Assembly (NCBI GenBank): GCA_030426085.1
Contig: JAUHYW010000003.1
Span: 207,969-271,968 of the forward strand
Reading direction: 5' to 3'
Length of the DNA stretch: 64,000 nt
Origin: a bacterium
GTDB lineage: Bacteria; Myxococcota_A; Bradymonadia; UBA7976; UBA1532
Part shown: in pieces, positions 31,277-39,946 of the stretch
Position numbering within the stretch: the first letter of the stretch is position 1
How the letters are laid out: every line of letters begins with the position of its first letter
The notes under the pieces: generated by a model
The model's database searches: none
Seen by the model: only the letters and a program-made list of their open reading frames with translations
What the model was told of the DNA's origin: nothing
Translations under genes and position numbers: made by a program

Positions 31277-32166
31277 GTCAGCACCCCCGCCGAGAGCAGC
31301 AGCCCGAAGACCAGCTCCAGCCGCGCGGTGGCCCCCAGGTGGGGGTTGAGCGCGGCCCCGTCGACCGTCGTCAGCGCCCGGATCTCGCGCGCCGCGAGCG
31401 GCAGGCTGGCCAGCGCCAGCAGCCACCCCGGGCCGGCGATCCCGCCGAGCACCGCCCCGATCACGAGCCCGTAGGCCGCGACGAGCAGCGCGATGTACTG
31501 CCCCCGGGCGAAGCGGCCTCCGAAGCGCACCGCGGTCGTGCGCTTGCCGACCCGGGCGTCGGTGTGGCGGTCGCGCAGGTTGTTGACGACCAGGATGGCC
31601 GTCGCCAGCGCGCCCACCGCCAGGCCGGCGATCACCGCGCCCCCGTCGAGGGCGCCCGCTTGCAGGTAGTAGGTGCCGCCGGTCGCGCCCAGCCCGAAGA
31701 AGAGCAGCACGAAGACATCCCCCAGCCCGAGGTAGGCCAGGGGCAGCGGCCCGGCGGTGTAGGCGACGGCGCAGGCGATGCTGACGAGGCCCAGCGCCAG
31801 CATCGGCCAGCCGCCGATCGCGGTGATGTAGACCCCGACCGCCGCCGCGCCGCCCAGGCTCAGCGCGGCCCCGGTCGCCACCTGACGGGGGGTCAGCCAG
31901 CCCTTGGCGGTCGCCCGGGCCGGGCCCAGGCGGTCGGGCCCGTCGGCGCCTTTGTGGAAGTCGCTGTAGTCGTTGACGAGGTTCGTCCCGATCTGGATGA
32001 GCAGCGCGCCGAGCATCGCCGCCGCCGCCGCGGCCCACGCCCGGTGGCCCTCGGCGACCGCCAGCGCGGTGCCCACGATCACCGGCACCGCGCCGGCCCA
32101 CAGCGTCGCCGGGCGGATGGCAGCCCACCACGTCGCGCGCGGGCCCGGTCGTTCGGGCGACGTCAT
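31267..32166 (-). CDS. menA: 1,4-Dihydroxy-2-naphthoate polyprenyltransferase
   Basis: 299-residue membrane prenyltransferase of the UbiA superfamily with about 8-9 hydrophobic segments. The Mg-prenyl-diphosphate motif is [14 protein letters not shown] and the second is [16 protein letters not shown], both diagnostic of MenA. It joins the polyprenyl chain to DHNA in the inner membrane. ATG 32166 overlaps the menD stop (ATGA). Confidence 0.94.
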   Translation of the reverse strand: MTSPERPGPRATWWAAIRPATLWAGAVPVIVGTALAVAEGHRAWAAAAAAMLGALLIQIGTNLVNDYSDFHKGADGPDRLGPARATAKGWLTPRQVATGAALSLGGAAAVGVYITAIGGWPMLALGLVSIACAVAYTAGPLPLAYLGLGDVFVLLFFGLGATGGTYYLQAGALDGGAVIAGLAVGALATAILVVNNLRDRHTDARVGKRTTAVRFGGRFARGQYIALLVAAYGLVIGAVLGGIAGPGWLLALASLPLAAREIRALTTVDGAALNPHLGATARLELVFGLLLSAGVLTWP

Positions 32167-33935
32167 CGAGCCCCTCCGTCGATCGCCGAGACCGCCTCGC
32201 CCACCGCGGCCCACGCGGCGCGGTGGCGGGCCACGTCCGCCCGCCGGTCGATCCGGGCGTGCACCACGGTGACCCCCCGCCGGGTGAGGCTGGCGGTCAG
32301 CGCCGCGGTCAGCGCCTCGCCGTGCTCGACCGCCCGGTAGCCGACCCCCGCCGCGGCGCACAGCGGCTCGAGCGCCGCCGGCTGGGGGGTGAGGAAGAGC
32401 TCTTCGAAGCGGGCCGGGTGGGCCGCGACCGGCAGGTACTCGAAGATGCCCCCGCCGCCGTTGTCGACGACGACGATGGCCACCGGGCCCGTCGGCTCGA
32501 TCTGCCCCGCGAGCAGCAGCCCGCCGACGTCGTGCAGCGTCGCCAGATCACCGATGAGCAGCGCCAGGGGGCCCGCGCCCCGGCCGCGGGCCTCGCCCAG
32601 CGCGGTGGCGATGGTGCCGTCGATGCCGTTGGCCCCCCGGCTGGCGTAGACGGGCGGACAGCCCGCGCCGAGCAGCGCCGGGTCGCCGAAGCCGTCCAGG
32701 TCGCGGATGGGCATGCTGCTCGCCGCGTGCAGCGCGGCGTCGTACGGCAGCGCGGCCAGCAGCCGGTGCACGATCGCGCCCGACCACCAGCCCTCGGCGC
32801 AGGCCGCCCGCAGCGCGCCGCGGGCCACCGCGTCGGCCGCGATCCACCGCGCCCGCCACCCGCCGGCGCGCCCCGGCCCGCCGATCGCATCGGCCAGCAG
32901 GCGGGCGTCGGCCTCGATGATCTGCGCCGCGAGGTGATCCGGATCGTGGCGCTCGCCGGCCGGGTCGACCGCGATGAGGCGATCGACCGCGTGGCGGGCG
33001 AGCCACCGCGTCAGCGGCTTGCTGGTACACGCCCGGCCGAAGCGCAGCACACAGTCGGGGCCCACCGCGCCGAACGGCCCCCGCAGCAGCGCGTCGTAGC
33101 TGGCGATGGTCTGCGGCCGCCCACCGTCGGCGTCGACCGCGAACCGGACCCCCGAGGCGGCCTCGGCCAGCACCGGCCAGCCCAGGCGGTGGCCCAGGGC
33201 GATGATGGCCCGGGCGGTCTCCCGGCCGGGCGCCGCGTCGGGCCCGCACACGATCACGCCCCGCTCGGCCGCCTTCGCCCGATCTTCGAAGCGGGCCACC
33301 GCCGTCGGGTCGGGGGCCCGCAGAGCAGGGGGCCGGGGCTCGACGATCGACGGGCGCGGCGGGTCGTCCGGCAGCCCGGCCATCCACAGCGGCTCGCGGA
33401 GCTGCACGTTGAGGTGCACCGGCCCCGCGGGGCACGCCCGGGCGCAGGCCACCGCGTCGGCGGCCGCGCTGCTCAGGGCCCGGCGGGGGGTGTCGTCGTC
33501 GGGCGGGGGCAGCGTGCGGCTGCGCTTGGCGAAGGCCCCGAAGATGCGGGTCTGGTCGAGGGTCTGGGGCGCCCCGCAGCCGTGCAGGGCCGGCGGGCGA
33601 TCGGCGGTCAGCACCACCAGCGGCACCCGCGACCGCTCGGCCTCGATCAGCGCCGGCAGGTAGTGGGCCCCGGCCGAGCCCGAGGTGCACGCCAGCGCCA
33701 CCGGCCGCCCGCTCGCCCGGGCCAGCCCGAGCGCGTAGAAGCCGGCGACCCGCTCGTCGAGCACCGCCCGGACCTCGACCCCGCCGTGCTCGGCGAAGGC
33801 CAGCATCAGCGGGGTGTTGCGCGAGCCGGGCGAGACCACCGCCGCCTCGACGCCGCCCTCGACGAGCGCCGCGACCAGCGCCGCCGCCGCCTGCCGGTTG
33901 CGGCGGGCGATCCGTCGATCCGACTCGGCGCTCAT
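32163..33935 (-). CDS. menD: 2-Succinyl-5-enolpyruvyl-6-hydroxy-3-cyclohexene-1-carboxylate synthase
   Basis: 590-residue thiamine-diphosphate enzyme joining isochorismate and 2-oxoglutarate. Motifs: VVSPGSRNTPL, DERVAGFYALGLA with the ThDP-activating Glu, ALACTSGSA, LTADRPP, and the C-terminal ThDP region LIGDLATLHD. Length is typical. ATG 33935 has GGAGG 5 nt upstream and overlaps the isochorismate synthase stop (ATGA). Confidence 0.94.
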   Translation of the reverse strand: MSAESDRRIARRNRQAAAALVAALVEGGVEAAVVSPGSRNTPLMLAFAEHGGVEVRAVLDERVAGFYALGLARASGRPVALACTSGSAGAHYLPALIEAERSRVPLVVLTADRPPALHGCGAPQTLDQTRIFGAFAKRSRTLPPPDDDTPRRALSSAAADAVACARACPAGPVHLNVQLREPLWMAGLPDDPPRPSIVEPRPPALRAPDPTAVARFEDRAKAAERGVIVCGPDAAPGRETARAIIALGHRLGWPVLAEAASGVRFAVDADGGRPQTIASYDALLRGPFGAVGPDCVLRFGRACTSKPLTRWLARHAVDRLIAVDPAGERHDPDHLAAQIIEADARLLADAIGGPGRAGGWRARWIAADAVARGALRAACAEGWWSGAIVHRLLAALPYDAALHAASSMPIRDLDGFGDPALLGAGCPPVYASRGANGIDGTIATALGEARGRGAGPLALLIGDLATLHDVGGLLLAGQIEPTGPVAIVVVDNGGGGIFEYLPVAAHPARFEELFLTPQPAALEPLCAAAGVGYRAVEHGEALTAALTASLTRRGVTVVHARIDRRADVARHRAAWAAVGEAVSAIDGGAR

Positions 33936-35317
33936 CGGTCCTCCGATCGCACCGTGCGCAGGGCCTGCCCGACCGTGCGCAGCTTGAGCGCGCTCTCGGC
34001 CCACTCGGCGTCGGGGTCCGAGCCGGCCACCACCCCCGCGCCGGCGAAGGCCCACGCCCGGGGCCCCACGATCAGCGCCGAGCGGATGGCCACCGCCGCC
34101 ACCCCGGCCCCGTCGGCGCCCAGCCAGCCCACCGGCCCCCCGTACCACCCCCGGTCGAGCGGCTCGGTGCGGGCCAGCCACTCCAGCGCCGCCGCCCGGG
34201 GCTCGCCGCCCAGCGCGGGGGTCGGGTGCAGCCGATCGACGATGTCGTCCAGGGCCACCCCGGGCCGCAGCCGGGCGCTGATCGCCGTCTCGAGGTGCTG
34301 GATGCCGGGCAGCCGCCGCAGCCGGGGCGCGCCGTCGACCATGACCGCCGCCGCCAGCGGATCGAGCGCGGCGGTGATCGCCTCGACGACGACCCGGTGC
34401 TCCCGGCGGTCCTTGTCCCGGGCGAGCAGCGCCGCGCCCAGGCGGGCGTCCTCCGCCGGATCGACCCCCCGGGGCGCGGTGCCGGCCAGCGCGTGGGTCT
34501 CAAGCCGGCGCCCGTCGAGCCGGGCCAGCAGCTCGGGGCTGGCCCCCACGAAGGCCCGGTGGCCCTCGGTGAAGCCGAAGACGTGGGCCTCGGGGTGACG
34601 CTCGACCAGCGCCGCCAGCGTCGCCCGGGCCGAGAAGCGGCGGCCGGCGGGCGCCTCGAAGCGGGTCGCCCGGGCGGGCACGACCTTGTTCAACGCACCG
34701 TGATCACAGGCCTCGACGATCGCCCGCACCCGGGCCCGCCACGACCCGATCGACTCCTCGTCGACCGGCGCCCCGGCGGGCTCGCCCGACGCCGCCGCGG
34801 GCGCATCGAGCAGCGCGGCCGACAGCGAGAACCAGCGCGCGGCGAGCCGCTCGGCGTCGGCCCGATCATCGCCGATCGGCGCGATCAGCGCGTGCAGGGC
34901 CAGCCATTGTTCATGTGATGAAGAACACCGGGTCAGCGCGGCGACGGGGACCCGCCGCAGGCGCCGGGGCCACGCCGCCCACGGGCCGGGCCGGATCGCG
35001 CGCTCGGCGAAGGCCCGCCCGAAGACCTGCACCGGCCCCGGCAGCGGCGCGGGGGCGCACAGCGGGGTGCCGGCCGCGGGCAGCCCGCCGAGGGTCGCCG
35101 AGGCCCGCCCGGTCGCCGGATCGCGCCAGTATGTGCCGCTGCGCGCCCCCCGCCGGGCCAGCTCGAAGAGGTCCAGCGGCGCCCCGATCCCCACCGGCCC
35201 GCCGACCCGCAGCAGCGCCGGACACCCCGCCGCGCGGGCGACACCCCGAGCGCGGGCCACCGCCGACGGGAAGTCGGGGGCCGGCCGGTCCGGGCCGTGG
35301 TGCAGGGGATCGAGCAT
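33932..35317 (-). CDS. menF: Isochorismate synthase
   Basis: 461-residue chorismate-utilising enzyme converting chorismate to isochorismate, the first committed step to menaquinone. The C-terminal chorismate-binding domain is complete: KVVPARA, ALAGTAPRGVDP, HLETAISARL, LHPTPALGGEPR and FAGAGVVAGSDP. The N-terminal third is variable. ATG 35317 has AGGA 7 nt upstream. It is the first gene of the operon. Codons 131-137 (C-S-S-S-H-E-Q) are all A/T-ending, in extreme contrast to the rest, and coincide with an operator-like sequence. menF and entC cannot be separated by sequence alone; context says menF. Confidence 0.92.
   Translation of the reverse strand: MLDPLHHGPDRPAPDFPSAVARARGVARAAGCPALLRVGGPVGIGAPLDLFELARRGARSGTYWRDPATGRASATLGGLPAAGTPLCAPAPLPGPVQVFGRAFAERAIRPGPWAAWPRRLRRVPVAALTRCSSSHEQWLALHALIAPIGDDRADAERLAARWFSLSAALLDAPAAASGEPAGAPVDEESIGSWRARVRAIVEACDHGALNKVVPARATRFEAPAGRRFSARATLAALVERHPEAHVFGFTEGHRAFVGASPELLARLDGRRLETHALAGTAPRGVDPAEDARLGAALLARDKDRREHRVVVEAITAALDPLAAAVMVDGAPRLRRLPGIQHLETAISARLRPGVALDDIVDRLHPTPALGGEPRAAALEWLARTEPLDRGWYGGPVGWLGADGAGVAAVAIRSALIVGPRAWAFAGAGVVAGSDPDAEWAESALKLRTVGQALRTVRSEDR
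34907..34928. promoter_or_regulatory. Operator-like sequence inside the isochorismate synthase gene
   Basis: TTGTTCA, an 8-nt spacer, then AGAACAC. It shares arm sequence and exact spacing with the dyad in the menF promoter region (35329-35350). It produces seven successive rare A/T-ending codons in a gene that otherwise uses G/C-ending codons almost throughout. Confidence 0.45.
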
Positions 35318-35328
35318 CGGGCGTCCTG

Positions 35329-35350
35329 TTGTTCAGAGCTTCGTGAACAA
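35329..35350. promoter_or_regulatory. Operator-like dyad in the menF-gbsR divergent region
   Basis: Perfect arms TTGTTCA (35329-35335) and TGAACAA (35344-35350) with an 8-bp spacer, 11 bp upstream of the menF start and within the shared control region of the divergent GbsR-type regulator. Best candidate ligand is that regulator (inference). Confidence 0.6.
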
Positions 35351-35449
35351 TTGACGCGCACTGTAGTGGTTTGGTTGCAGGCACCGCAACCCGAAGGCTT
35401 CGGTCTGCGTCGCAAGAGTGCTAGTTTGGGGCCGAGAGGAGTTCGTGCC

Positions 35450-35485
35450 ATGCTGAACATCACACTGAGCGGGGGCCCCCGATGA
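35450..35485 (+). CDS. Putative 11-residue leader peptide overlapping the GbsR-type regulator start
   Basis: A short open frame, M-L-N-I-T-L-S-G-G-P-R, starts 8 nt after a strong AGAGGAG site, whereas the regulator itself has no good site. Its stop overlaps the regulator ATG (ATGA, 35482-35485). The GGGGGCCCCC palindrome just before the regulator start could hide that start until the leader is translated. This looks like translational coupling; a real peptide product is not required. Confidence 0.5.
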   Translation: MLNITLSGGPR

Positions 35486-36057
35486 GCGCCGCCGAGGGCC
35501 TGCGGGCCGCCGATCCCGCCGGGCGCCGGGTGCTGCACGTCTGCGACGCGGTGGGCGCCTTCATCGAGTATTGGGGCTTCAAGTCGATCCACGGTCGGGT
35601 GTGGACGCTGCTCGCGCTGCGGGCCCGGCCCATGGCCCAGGCCGAGATCGCCGCCACGCTGGGCGTCAGCCGCTCGCTGATCAGCGGCGCGGTCGCCGAG
35701 CTGGTCCGCCACGGCCTGGTGCGGGCCACCGGCGAGCACCGCAACGCGCCCTACGAGGCGGTCATGGACTTCTGGCCGACCATCGCCGACGTGCTGCGGG
35801 GGCGGGAGTGGATGCTGCTCGAGCGGGCCCGCATGGCGCTCGAGGGCGCCATCGAAGAGGTCGAGCGCGCCGCCGAGTCGGGCGAGCCGGCGGTGTGGGA
35901 CGCCGGCCGCATGAAGGTGCTGCTCGCGCTCACCGAGCTGGGTCAGGCGCTGCTGCGGGCGGTGATGTCGATGCGCGCGCCCCGGGCGCCCGATCGGGTG
36001 GGGCACTGGCTGAAGGGCGCGGTGTCGGTGGTGCACCGGGTGCGGCGCCGGCTGTGA
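35482..36057 (+). CDS. GbsR/MarR-type transcriptional regulator
   Basis: 191-residue winged-helix regulator. The N-terminal block VCDAVGAFIEYWGFKSIHGRVWTLLAL is the hallmark of the GbsR branch of the MarR superfamily, followed by the helix-turn-helix AEIAATLGVSRSLISGAVAEL and the wing. The C-terminal half is helical, Arg-rich at the end (V-H-R-V-R-R-R-L). It is divergent from the menaquinone operon with operator-like dyads between, so it is the best candidate regulator of that operon and of itself. Inducer unknown; choline in Bacillus GbsR does not transfer automatically. Confidence 0.88.
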   Translation: MSAAEGLRAADPAGRRVLHVCDAVGAFIEYWGFKSIHGRVWTLLALRARPMAQAEIAATLGVSRSLISGAVAELVRHGLVRATGEHRNAPYEAVMDFWPTIADVLRGREWMLLERARMALEGAIEEVERAAESGEPAVWDAGRMKVLLALTELGQALLRAVMSMRAPRAPDRVGHWLKGAVSVVHRVRRRL

Positions 36058-36084
36058 TCGGGGCCGCGCCGGCCGGGGGGCGCC

Positions 36085-36273
36085 TCAGGCGTGCAGGCGA
36101 TGGCCGGTGACGGGCCGCAGGCGGGGGCGGGTCGACATCGGCCCCCCCGAGCGGCCGGTGCGTGACGGGGGCATCGGCAGGGGCCGATCGCAGCGGGGGC
36201 ACTGGGGGCGGCAGATGACCCCGAAGTCGACGAGGTAGGCGCGGGCGTCGCAGTGCAGGCAGTGGACCATCAT
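36085..36273 (-). CDS. Small zinc-ribbon protein
   Basis: 62 residues. Two Cys pairs, HCLHCD near the N-terminus and CRPQCPRC 15 residues later, form a zinc-ribbon-like tetrad; the tail is Pro/Arg-rich. Two ATGs in tandem (36273, 36270) follow GAGAGG by 5-8 nt, good support for a real gene despite the size. Convergent with the GbsR gene. Proteins like this often bind nucleic acid or act as accessory subunits, but no specific role can be given. Confidence 0.7.
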   Translation of the reverse strand: MMVHCLHCDARAYLVDFGVICRPQCPRCDRPLPMPPSRTGRSGGPMSTRPRLRPVTGHRLHA

Positions 36274-36315
36274 GGAGACCTCTCGGGTCGAGCGGCTGTG
36301 GAGCGGTGCGGGCGG

Positions 36316-36329
36316 TCTGGTCTACCAGA
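36316..36329. promoter_or_regulatory. 14-bp dyad upstream of the zinc-ribbon gene
   Basis: TCTGGT-CT-ACCAGA, perfect 6-bp arms, 43 bp upstream of the zinc-ribbon start. The surrounding 36300-36420 stretch is relatively AT-rich, and the upstream sigma54 activator gene ends at 36477 on the same strand. Candidate operator, ligand unknown. Confidence 0.4.
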
Positions 36330-36476
36330 GAGAGACATCGGCCCGGCCGATGGTTACAGCAACCAGACACTGACTCTGACCGTGCTCGCTGGCCCGATTC
36401 GCCGACTGCGGCGTCGCTCGACTTGCCGTTGCCCCCATGTCGGATATCGGCGGCGGGCGCGCGCCGGCGCCGCACC

Positions 36477-37766
<1,290 letters not shown>

Positions 37767-37909
37767 CGGCGCAGTCTACCGCGCGCCGATGGGCGCGCCG
37801 ACCGCGGGCGATGAAAAAATCGCGCTCGATCAGATCGCGGGCCGGCCCCCGCCGTAGGGCCCCCCGCCGCTGCGGCGGCGCCCGACACCCGCACCCGAAG
37901 GAGCCCCCG

Positions 37910-38182
37910 ATGATCCGCCTCGCTGCCCTGCTCTTCACCGCCCTGCTCGCCGCCCCCGCCCTCGCCGACCAGACCCCGCCCGAAGCGCCCCACGCCGCCG
38001 ACGCCGAGGCCCGCTACGCCCCGGTCACCCGCCACGACTTCCGCGGCGAGGAGGTCGACGGCCGCACCGCGCGCCCCGACGGCGACGTCGTCGAGGGCCA
38101 CCGCCACGCCCCGTTCGGCTCGCTGATCCGGGTCCGGGCCGACTTCCGCGCCGAGCTGCTGCAGAGCGCGCAGGACATCTGA
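37910..38182 (+). CDS. Small exported protein with C-terminal SLIRVRADF motif
   Basis: 90 residues with a Sec signal (MIRLAALLFTALLAAPALA) and an acidic mature region ending in F-G-S-L-I-R-V-R-A-D-F and L-L-Q-S-A-Q-D-I. From memory, a similar ending (PDG, SLIxxRxxF, then E-L/M-L-x-S-x-x-D) occurs in several small secreted proteins of Myxococcota-like genomes, but I know no function. ATG 37910 follows AAGGAG by 6-7 nt; an in-frame ATG 99 nt upstream has no site and would bury the signal peptide. Confidence 0.7.
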   Translation: MIRLAALLFTALLAAPALADQTPPEAPHAADAEARYAPVTRHDFRGEEVDGRTARPDGDVVEGHRHAPFGSLIRVRADFRAELLQSAQDI

Positions 38183-38348
38183 CCGCCCTGATTCGATTCC
38201 GATCCCCGGCGACACGAATCGGAGCCCATTCCGACGTCGGCGACCGCCGCGCCCCGTATTCCGGGCCTCGGGGCGGTGGCACACCCCTCGCAAACGGCCT
38301 CCCCCGACCGCGGCGACCGCCGCTCGAAGTTCCGAAAAGGAGGCCCCC

Positions 38349-38798
38349 ATGCTCTCGCTCATCACCCTCGCCCTCGTCACCGCGCTCGCCGGCCCCGGCC
38401 CGGTCGTCATGGCCGACGCCGGCCTGCCGGTCGCCGTCGAGCCCCTGCCCGAAGTGATCGCCATCGACACCGGCGCGGCCATCGCCGACCGCGAGCTGGT
38501 CGGGACCGCCGACCGCTTCCCGGCCGACGGCGGCCGGGTCTACGCCCGCATCGTCGTCGACAACCCCGGCCCCGAGACCGCCCTGGCCATGGTCTGGCGC
38601 CGGGACGGTCGGATCGTGCAGTCGCTGCCGGTCACCGTGGGCACCAGCCCCCGGTGGCGCACCTGGTCGTACAAGACCCTGCGGAAGCGCGACGTGGGCC
38701 GGTGGACGGTGGAGGTGCTCGACGAGGAGGGCACCCTCATCGCCCGCGCCGCCTTCGAGGTCGGCGCGCCGCCCCCCGCCGTCTCCCTCGCCCGCTGA
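38349..38798 (+). CDS. Exported DUF2914-domain protein
   Basis: 149 residues. Signal peptide to about residue 23, then a DUF2914-type fold (V-Y-A-R-I-V-V-D-N, M-V-W-R-R-D-G, S-P-R-W-R-T-W-S-Y-K, G-R-W-T-V-E-V-L-D). The domain is common in envelope proteins of delta-type bacteria; function unknown. ATG 38349 is preceded by a strong AAGGAGG. Same orientation as the previous small exported gene, 166 bp apart, so it may have its own promoter. Confidence 0.78.
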   Translation: MLSLITLALVTALAGPGPVVMADAGLPVAVEPLPEVIAIDTGAAIADRELVGTADRFPADGGRVYARIVVDNPGPETALAMVWRRDGRIVQSLPVTVGTSPRWRTWSYKTLRKRDVGRWTVEVLDEEGTLIARAAFEVGAPPPAVSLAR

Positions 38799-38809
38799 CA
38801 CGCCCCCAC

Positions 38810-39343
38810 TCACCGCCCCAGGATCTGCTCGGCCCGGCGCAGCGCCCCGTCGAAGGGGTCGCCCGCCGACGCCGGGCCCGCCGGGGCGCCCTTCAGCAGC
38901 GGCAGGCTCTGCACCAGCCCCCAGGCCCACACCGCCAACCCCAGACCGGTCAGCCCGCCGGGCACGAACAGCGCGCCCAGGCCCAGCGCGCCGACCGCCA
39001 CGAGCCCCTCGACCACCACCCGCCGGGCGGGCGCGCCCCGCCCGTAGAAGACGCCCCGCCCGACCGCGACCAGCGCGGTGACGCCCACCGCGGTCAGCGC
39101 CGGATCGGGCCAGACCAGCAGCCACACCCCCAGCAGCGGGCCGGCCACCAGCGCCGCCTTGAAGCCATCCGCCGGACGGGGCGCGATGCCGAACAGCCAC
39201 AGCACGCCCAGCCCGGCGAACAGCGCCGCGACCGTCGGCCCGGCCCCGAAGAGCGGCCCGAAGACGAGCACCCCGCACACCGCGGCGAGCGCGGCGAGCG
39301 CGGCGAAGATCAGGCCCTTGGCGAACCCGTCGATGCGCCCCAT
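38810..39343 (-). CDS. Small multi-pass membrane protein next to PspA
   Basis: 177 residues with about five hydrophobic segments and a short cytosolic tail (D-P-F-D-G-A-L-R-R-A-E-Q-I-L-G-R). No family recognised. ATG 39343 overlaps the PspA-like stop as TGATG, so the two are coupled and probably work together at the membrane. Convergent with the DUF2914 gene. Confidence 0.68.
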   Translation of the reverse strand: MGRIDGFAKGLIFAALAALAAVCGVLVFGPLFGAGPTVAALFAGLGVLWLFGIAPRPADGFKAALVAGPLLGVWLLVWPDPALTAVGVTALVAVGRGVFYGRGAPARRVVVEGLVAVGALGLGALFVPGGLTGLGLAVWAWGLVQSLPLLKGAPAGPASAGDPFDGALRRAEQILGR

Positions 39344-39891
39344 CACGCCCCCCCTTCGGTGATCGCGCCCGCGGTGCCCCGGCGGCGGCGCAGCAGCTCG
39401 AGCTCGACCTCCTCGTCGGCCACCGGGCCGGCCCCGGTCGGCGGCGCGTCCCGGCCGGACTCCAGCCGGGTCAGCCGCTCCCGGACCCGGGCCCGGAGCG
39501 CGTCGAGCGCCGCCGCCTGCTCGGCGACCGTCTCGGCGAGCGCCGCGTGCTCCCGGGCCACCTCGACCCGCCGGGCCTCGGCCGTCGACCGGGCCCGGCG
39601 CAGCGGCAGCAGCCGGCGCAGGGTGAAGCGGGCCAGCGCCTCCTCGCCCTCGGCCAGCGCCAGCTCGACGTCGTCGTCCAGCGCGGCGATCCGGCCGTCG
39701 AGGCCGTCGATCTCCCGGGCCAGCCGGGCCTGCTCGGCGACCAGGGCCGCCAGCCGGGCCCGCTTCTGCTCCAACGCGCCCTCGGCGTCGCGCAGGCACT
39801 GGCGCAGGACGAGCGCCTCGTCCTCCAGGGCGTCGACCACCCCGTGCGCGTCGGCGGTGATCAGGTGACGGATGCGATTCCACAATGCCAT
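39343..39891 (-). CDS. PspA/IM30-family membrane-associated protein
   Basis: 182 residues, almost entirely coiled coil (residues 15-150), with the PspA-like start MALWNRIRHLITADAHGVV and a following helix that resembles the family's first amphipathic segments. PspA/Vipp1 proteins polymerise on stressed inner membranes and are ESCRT-III relatives. This copy is about 40 residues shorter than Escherichia coli PspA. ATG 39891 has GAGGAG 9 nt upstream. No pspF is adjacent, although a sigma54 activator lies 1.6 kb away. Confidence 0.75.
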   Translation of the reverse strand: MALWNRIRHLITADAHGVVDALEDEALVLRQCLRDAEGALEQKRARLAALVAEQARLAREIDGLDGRIAALDDDVELALAEGEEALARFTLRRLLPLRRARSTAEARRVEVAREHAALAETVAEQAAALDALRARVRERLTRLESGRDAPPTGAGPVADEEVELELLRRRRGTAGAITEGGA

Positions 39892-39946
39892 CGGATGGCT
39901 CCTCTCGAGTGGGTGGGTGATGGGTGGGGTGCGTTCGACGGAGCGA

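Noticed and set aside
35297..35449. 62-residue plus-strand frame before the GbsR-type regulator
   Set aside because: Only its last 11 codons have a ribosome binding site; the upstream part crosses the menF start region and looks non-coding.
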